Below, one piece after another: positions 59,149-64,000 of a DNA stretch of 64,000 nt. Origin of the DNA: Syntrophotaleaceae bacterium (GTDB taxonomy: Bacteria > Desulfobacterota > Desulfuromonadia > Desulfuromonadales > Syntrophotaleaceae). The notes under the pieces were generated by a model. The model saw only the letters and a list, made by a program, of their open reading frames with translations, was not told the origin of the DNA and ran no database searches. The stretch covers positions 930,001-994,000 of the forward strand of contig JAWKQB010000003.1 of the NCBI GenBank assembly GCA_041390365.1. Reading direction: 5' to 3'. The position numbers were made by a program, and so were the translations under genes. The stretch's first letter is position 1. Each line of letters starts with the position of its first letter.

Positions 59149-60533
59149 GCCTAATCAACCAGATGCTCAAGGAGCTGGATAAACGAACACCTTTGGCAAC
59201 CGAGGCTGAGAGCGGGTTGCCCGGCGGGGTGGTTTCGGTAGAGACGCGCCGCAGCCGGGGCAAAGTTGTTTGGGCGGCTCTGATAGTGGTGCTGCTGGTT
59301 GGTGGCAGCATGATCTGGTTTTTTTGGCCTGGTCACCCTGCTGAGGAAAGGATCGGTTCAATCACGGCAGCCCCTCCGGAAAACTCCTCAGGTCCCTCGG
59401 CCATTTCGCCGACTGCTCCAATGCCGGAACAGGTCCCCGCTGAAGTTGAAAAAAAACCGCCCATTCTCGAAAACCTGCAGTTTTCAGGGAATACAGAAGG
59501 GCTTCAGGTGGAGCTGGTCTTTTCCAACATGCCGAACTACCGATTGATCCGGGATGATCAGGGCAGACAGCTGGCGCTGGAACTGCCGGCAGAAACGGCG
59601 CCACCGGCCCTGCCGGATACGTCCGGATTGCCCCTGCTGCTGAAAGTGGCCTACGAAAAGAGCGAGGGAAGGGCAAGACTGGTTTTCGTCTTTGACGAAA
59701 TCTGCCGCCACGACGAGCTGAGTCTGACGGCGAACCCTGGGCAAGAGGGGCAGACTTTGCGCTTCATGATCCGGCCCGATGCTGCCGCCGCCCATCAAGA
59801 GCCGGTTACAGAACCGGTCGTTGCGGAAACCCCTGTGGAGCCGGCAGATGCTGATCAGGGTCATGTTCCCCGGAGCGAGACATCCGTAGCACCGGAATTT
59901 ATCCTTCAGGCGATTCAGACCACGGCCGGGGAACAGTCCGAAATAATCTGCCGGGACGGCATCAGCGCTTTTCAGCAGGGGCGGCAGCGGGAGGCGGAGA
60001 CCGCCTGGAGGGCGGCCCTGGCCATCGATCCGGGGCATGTCCGATCCCGTGATGCTTTGATCCACCTTTTGTTGCAGCAGGGCCGCCAAAGCGAAATCAA
60101 GTCTCTGCTGATTGAGGGTGTGCAAAAGGTTCCAGGCCATCTTCCCTACCGGCTCCGGTTGGCCCGCCTTCTGATCGACGAGGATGCCCTGTCCTCGGCC
60201 CGGCAGGAGTTGATCCGCGAGCCGCGTCCTTCCCTGACTGAGGCGCCTGACGTCTATGCCATGCTGGCAACTGTCAGCCAGCGGCAGGGACGATACGACG
60301 AGGCGGCCGAGATTTATCGATCATTGGTGGGCTTCAGGCCGAAAAATGGCGTCTGGTGGATGGGACTTGGCATTGCATTTGAAAGATCAAATTCATTAGA
60401 CAAGGCAATGGAAGCTTACCAAAAAGCTCTTTCAGGTGAAGAGTTGTCCGACGGACTCCGGAATTTTATCCGCCAGCGGCTGGCGGTCCTGGGCCAACAG
60501 GCATCACAGGAGCCGGACAAGGAACGATCATGA
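59145..60533 (+). CDS. mshN: MSHA biogenesis protein MshN (TPR)
   Basis: A 462-residue protein: short cytosolic start (SLINQMLKELDKR), one membrane segment at about 45-65, a variable Pro-rich periplasmic region, and a C-terminal set of TPR-like repeats (residues about 265-455, including AFQQGRQREAETAWRAALAI and YDEAAEIYRSL). TTG start overlaps mshM as TTGA and follows GGGGGAA; it overlaps mshE by four bases. Confidence 0.85.
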   Translation: MSLINQMLKELDKRTPLATEAESGLPGGVVSVETRRSRGKVVWAALIVVLLVGGSMIWFFWPGHPAEERIGSITAAPPENSSGPSAISPTAPMPEQVPAEVEKKPPILENLQFSGNTEGLQVELVFSNMPNYRLIRDDQGRQLALELPAETAPPALPDTSGLPLLLKVAYEKSEGRARLVFVFDEICRHDELSLTANPGQEGQTLRFMIRPDAAAAHQEPVTEPVVAETPVEPADADQGHVPRSETSVAPEFILQAIQTTAGEQSEIICRDGISAFQQGRQREAETAWRAALAIDPGHVRSRDALIHLLLQQGRQSEIKSLLIEGVQKVPGHLPYRLRLARLLIDEDALSSARQELIREPRPSLTEAPDVYAMLATVSQRQGRYDEAAEIYRSLVGFRPKNGVWWMGLGIAFERSNSLDKAMEAYQKALSGEELSDGLRNFIRQRLAVLGQQASQEPDKERS

Positions 60534-62314
60534 CCGTACGCAAGAAAATCCGCATCGGCGAGTTGCTGGTGCGGCACCAGATCATCACCGAGGAACAGCT
60601 GCAAACCGCTTTGACAGAACAGAAGCGATCCGGCAGCAAACTGGGGCATGCCCTTGTCGAACTGGGCTATCTCAGCAAAACCGGATTCCTCAAGTTCCTT
60701 GGCCAGCAGTTGCAGGTTCCCTATATCGACCTGCGGCATTACCAGTACAAGGATGAAACCGTGCGCCTGCTGCCGGAGATCCACGCCCGGCGGTTCAGGG
60801 CCATGGTGCTGGCTCAGGAAAAGGACGGGCTGCTGGTGGGCATGGCCGATCCGACCGATATTTTCGCCTTTGACGAGTTGCGCAGGATTCTCCAGAAGCC
60901 GATCAACCTGGCCCTGGTCGGCGAGGACGAACTGCTCGACATCGTCGACCGTATCTACCGCCGCACCGATGAAATCAGCCACATCGCCGGGGAACTCAGC
61001 GAGGAGCTCGGCGAAAGCGGCATCGACCTGGAGTCTCTGCTGTCGGACAGCGGGATCGAGGACGCTCCGGTGGTGCGCCTGCTCCATACCCTGTTCGAGG
61101 ATGCCGTACAGATTGGAGCTTCCGACATTCACATTGAACCTGACGAAACGGTGCTGCGCATCCGCCAACGCATCGACGGGTCACTGCACGAGCAGGTCAT
61201 GAAGGAAAAGCGCATCGGCGGGGCGCTGGTATCACGGTTGAAGCTGATGAGCGGTCTCGACATCTCGGAGCGGCGGCTGCCGCAGGACGGCCGTTTCAAC
61301 ATCCGGGTAAGGGGGCGCAGCGTCGATATCCGTCTTTCGACCATGCCTCTGCAGTTCGGCGAATCCGTGGTCATGCGTCTGCTCGATCAGTCGGGCGGTC
61401 TGCTCCGGCTGGACCAGATCGGCATGTCCGAGTCCATGCTGCGGCAGTTCCGCAGCCTGGTGCAACGACCCCATGGACTGGTGCTGGTGACCGGACCGAC
61501 TGGCAGCGGCAAGACGACGACCCTGTATGGGGCTCTCAATGAGCTCAACGACTCCACCAAAAAGATCATTACCGTGGAGGACCCGGTCGAATATCGCCTT
61601 CCGCGCATCAACCAGGTCCAGGTGCAGAATCGCATCGATCTATCCTTCGCCCGGGTTTTGCGGGCCGCCCTGCGTCAGGACCCGGATGTCATCATGGTCG
61701 GGGAGATGCGCGATCAGGAAACCGCCGAAATCGGACTGCGCGCCGCCATGACCGGGCACCTGGTGCTGTCCACCCTGCACACCAACGATGCCGTGAGCAC
61801 CGCTCTGCGCCTGTTGGACATGGGCGCGGAAGGCTTCGTGGTCGGCAGTTCGCTGCTGGCCATCCTGGCCCAGCGCCTGGTGCGCCGCATCTGCGAAGGC
61901 TGCAGCGAGGAGGCTCCCCTTGATGTCACGCAGCGCAATTGGCTGACCGCCGTGGTCGGTCCGCAGGCATTGGCCAAAGTGTTCCGCCGTGGCTCCGGCT
62001 GCCACCGCTGCCACAATACCGGTTATCACGGGCGGATCGGGGTCTTCGAGCTGCTGCGGATCGATGCCGACCTGGCCGATGCCCTGCGTCGCAATGACAG
62101 CGCCGGTTTTGCCCGCATGGCCCGGTGCCAGGCAGGATTCAAGCCGCTGACAATGTCAGCTTTCGACTATGCATGCCAGGGGCTCACCAGCATGGAAGAG
62201 GTCATGCGCCTGGCCGGGCAGATCGAGGAATTCGATGCCGTTGCGGAGACGACGGCCGATTACCGCATGAACGAGGAGTTGAGGGATGCCCCAGTTCCGG
62301 TACCAGGCCCGTAG
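60530..62314 (+). CDS. mshE: MSHA pilus assembly ATPase MshE
   Basis: A 594-residue GspE/PilB-family hexameric motor. The N-terminal MshEN domain (residues about 5-60) consists of two motifs, RIGELLVRHQIITEEQL and KLGHALVELGYLS, a fold known to bind c-di-GMP; in the first motif Gln takes the place of a conserved Gly. The ATPase has Walker A GPTGSGKTTTLYGAL, the Asp-box DPVEYRLP, and Walker B LRQDPDVIMVGEMRD, plus a four-Cys zinc motif (CEGC...CHRCHNTGYHGR). It powers pilin polymerisation, probably under c-di-GMP control. Overlaps mshN and mshG. Confidence 0.94.
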   Translation: MTVRKKIRIGELLVRHQIITEEQLQTALTEQKRSGSKLGHALVELGYLSKTGFLKFLGQQLQVPYIDLRHYQYKDETVRLLPEIHARRFRAMVLAQEKDGLLVGMADPTDIFAFDELRRILQKPINLALVGEDELLDIVDRIYRRTDEISHIAGELSEELGESGIDLESLLSDSGIEDAPVVRLLHTLFEDAVQIGASDIHIEPDETVLRIRQRIDGSLHEQVMKEKRIGGALVSRLKLMSGLDISERRLPQDGRFNIRVRGRSVDIRLSTMPLQFGESVVMRLLDQSGGLLRLDQIGMSESMLRQFRSLVQRPHGLVLVTGPTGSGKTTTLYGALNELNDSTKKIITVEDPVEYRLPRINQVQVQNRIDLSFARVLRAALRQDPDVIMVGEMRDQETAEIGLRAAMTGHLVLSTLHTNDAVSTALRLLDMGAEGFVVGSSLLAILAQRLVRRICEGCSEEAPLDVTQRNWLTAVVGPQALAKVFRRGSGCHRCHNTGYHGRIGVFELLRIDADLADALRRNDSAGFARMARCQAGFKPLTMSAFDYACQGLTSMEEVMRLAGQIEEFDAVAETTADYRMNEELRDAPVPVPGP

Positions 62315-63512
62315 TGCCGCAGGAGCCCTGGTCGAGGGGGCGATGGAAGCGGTCAGTGCCGCCACGGTGGCTGACCAGCTTGTGGCGGGCGGGTCGATCC
62401 CAGTGCGCATCACCGAGGAGGCCCGGAAGGTTTCCGGCCATTCGGTTCGGCAGTGGCAGTTCGGTGGCAGGCAAGTCGATGCCGACGACCTGATCCTGTT
62501 CTGCCGCCAGATGTACAGCCTGATCAAGGCCGGCGTTCCCATGCTTCGTGCCCTGCGGGGGATGGCGGAATCGGCCGGCAAACCGATCATGGCAGAGACG
62601 CTGGTGGCCATCCAGGAGGACCTGGAATCGGGCCGCGACCTGTCCGGTGCTCTGCGGCGCCACTCCAGCATCTTTCCGCCGTTGATGGTCAACATGATCC
62701 AGGTCGGCGAAAGCAGCGGCAGGCTCGATCAATCGTTCGATGAAGTGGGCAACTATCTGACACGGGAGAAGCAGACCGCCGATCAGATCAAAGCTGCCCT
62801 GCGCTATCCGAGTTTCGTGATCGCGGCCATTGCCGTGGCCATCTCGGTCATTACGCTCTTTGTCATTCCGGCTTTCGAGAACCTGTTCAAGGGGTACGGC
62901 GCCCAGTTGCCCCTGCCCACCCGCATCATCCTCGGCATCTCCAATTTCGCCGTCAGCTGGTGGTGGGCGATCCTGGTTGCCCTGATTGCGGGGATTTTCG
63001 GATGGCGGGCCTGGGTGCGTACCGAAGGGGGCCGATTGAAGTGGGACCACTTCAAACTTCGCCTTCCGGTTGTAGGCAGCATTATCCATCGCGCCACCCT
63101 GGTCCGGTTCTCCCGGGGGTTGGCCATGGCCCATGGCGCAGGCGTGCCGCTGATTCAGTCTCTGGCCCTCACGGCGCAGGCCGTCGGCAACAGCTTCGTG
63201 TCCCTGCGGCTCGGAAAGTTGCGGCGGGGCGTCGAGCGCGGCGACACCCTGACCCGCAGCGCCGCGTCCAGCGAGATGTTCACCCCCCTGGTGCTGCAGA
63301 TGCTGGCCGTGGGCGAGGAGACGGGCTCGGTCGATACCATGCTGCTGGAGGTGGGCGATTTCTACGAACGGGAGATTGAGTATGACATCAGCCGCCTCTC
63401 CAGCGTCATTGAGCCGATCCTGATCATCATCATCGGCGCCATGGTCCTGGTGCTGGCGCTGGGGGTATTCCTGCCCATGTGGGACATGGCGACCGTTATG
63501 CGCCGGGGATGA
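62286..63512 (+). CDS. mshG: MSHA inner-membrane platform protein MshG (GspF/PilC family)
   Basis: A 408-residue platform protein with two repeated GspF domains (FCRQMYSLIKAGVPMLRALRGMAE and FSRGLAMAHGAGVPLIQSLALTA) and three membrane segments, the last at the C-terminus (ILIIIIGAMVLVLALGVFLPMW). The ATG at 62286 follows GAGGG and overlaps mshE by 29 bases. It transmits ATPase motion to pilin assembly. Confidence 0.94.
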   Translation: MPQFRYQARSAAGALVEGAMEAVSAATVADQLVAGGSIPVRITEEARKVSGHSVRQWQFGGRQVDADDLILFCRQMYSLIKAGVPMLRALRGMAESAGKPIMAETLVAIQEDLESGRDLSGALRRHSSIFPPLMVNMIQVGESSGRLDQSFDEVGNYLTREKQTADQIKAALRYPSFVIAAIAVAISVITLFVIPAFENLFKGYGAQLPLPTRIILGISNFAVSWWWAILVALIAGIFGWRAWVRTEGGRLKWDHFKLRLPVVGSIIHRATLVRFSRGLAMAHGAGVPLIQSLALTAQAVGNSFVSLRLGKLRRGVERGDTLTRSAASSEMFTPLVLQMLAVGEETGSVDTMLLEVGDFYEREIEYDISRLSSVIEPILIIIIGAMVLVLALGVFLPMWDMATVMRRG

Positions 63513-63520
63513 GGGAGGTG

Positions 63521-64000
63521 ATGAAGCTCAAATCACCGCAGCACCACCAACGCTGGACATTGCGACTGTTCGAGTGGGGAGTCCTGACGTGTATCCTGCT
63601 GGTTTTGATGGGAGTTTTGCTGCACAAGGTAAGGCATCTGCAGGCCGAAGCGGAAAGATTGAATGTGCAGGCCACGATCGAAAATCTGCGGGCGGCAGTG
63701 TTTTTGGCGAGTGTATTGGCAAGGGATGGAAGTGGCCAAGGATTCCTTGCTGACTGTAATCCGGTTCGCATTCTGCGGGAGCAGACGGGGCTGGACCTGC
63801 CCGGGTATATGGGTGAAATAGATGTGGCGGATGCGGATAAAATCAGCCCCGGGCACTGGTATTTTGAACAAGACAGGAAAGCACTCGTATATCTTTTGAT
63901 CAATGCGGATGATTTTAAAAGCCCACTTGAAGGTCGGTCTCGTATCAGGCTCTGTATTCGGGAGAATGGCGAGAGTGGAACTCCAATGGGACTTGAGGCT
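63521..64000 (+). CDS. mshF: MshF-like MSHA protein, 3' truncated by window end
   Basis: Starts with ATG at 63521, six bases after GGGAGG and nine bases past the mshG stop; the frame is open to the window end (160 codons). It begins MKLKSPQHHQRWTLRLFEW, then one membrane segment (VLTCILLVLMGVLLHKV) and a soluble part with a coiled-coil stretch. Position directly after mshG and this layout fit MshF. Identification rests mainly on synteny. Confidence 0.7.
   Translation, partial: MKLKSPQHHQRWTLRLFEWGVLTCILLVLMGVLLHKVRHLQAEAERLNVQATIENLRAAVFLASVLARDGSGQGFLADCNPVRILREQTGLDLPGYMGEIDVADADKISPGHWYFEQDRKALVYLLINADDFKSPLEGRSRIRLCIRENGESGTPMGLEA

Overview
The window looks like a chromosomal stretch of a high-GC deltaproteobacterium, most likely of the order Desulfuromonadales (Geobacter/Pelobacter/Desulfuromonas relatives). 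This is inferred from gene content and style: a multihaem c-type cytochrome beside a GlcD/GlcF pair, an MFS-acyltransferase-synthetase Aas fusion, a group 4 hydrogenase-like complex, a complete MSHA-type pilus assembly cluster and many sensor and second-messenger genes. Species was not determined.

Layout. (1) 1-1571: end of a hydrogenase-4-like membrane complex operon (large subunit, then a ferredoxin-small subunit fusion). (2) 1712-8930: SPOR-NlpC/P60 lipoprotein, ClC channel, UvrD/PcrA helicase, DUF4139 protein, DUF4282 protein. (3) 9072-19526, minus strand: a lipid gene cluster with the composition of the uncharacterised E. coli ynbABCD genes (CDP-alcohol phosphatidyltransferase, CdsA homologue, hydrolase-methyltransferase fusion, PAP2-dual-specificity phosphatase fusion), plus a PlsC acyltransferase, an LplT-Aas fusion and an amidohydrolase. 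(4) 19794-26194: sigma-54 activator, DoxX protein, response-regulator diguanylate cyclase, GNAT-histone deacetylase fusion, and a class V aminotransferase behind a convincing ZTP (pfl) riboswitch. (5) 26491-28750: groESL with a perfect CIRCE operator. (6) 28893-41249: PP-loop ATPase, moaA, GlcD-GlcF-cytochrome c operon, radA, a glycoside-hydrolase-like exported protein, moaC, a membrane protein, DksA and a GAF-type sensor kinase.

(7) 41285-52547: a tRNA-Ala(CGC) gene carries an 11.2-kb integrated element bounded by a 45-bp direct repeat of the tRNA 3' end. All element genes read on the minus strand: tyrosine integrase, several small unknown genes, a likely HTH/excisionase protein, a Toprim-DUF3987 primase-like protein, an iteron-bearing gene next to a very AT-rich tract (candidate replication origin), one large phage-structural-like protein, and an AT-rich Fic gene as probable cargo. 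Matching tandem 12-bp repeats lie just inside both ends and look like integrase arm sites. The set resembles a phage satellite or replicating integrative element rather than a complete prophage.

(8) 52706-64000: MepK-like peptidase, then the MSHA locus mshI-mshI2-mshJ-mshK-mshL-mshM-mshN-mshE-mshG-mshF (the last truncated by the window end), almost all with overlapping start and stop codons.

Across the host part, many intergenic regions carry short arrays of 6-bp units of the form TCGNNN (TCGATT, TCGTAC, TCGTTG, TCGGTN), usually as facing inverted halves, which no annotated feature explains. Two other dispersed repeats and two 7-bp tandem arrays sit inside the lipid cluster. No CRISPR array, rRNA or insertion sequence was seen.
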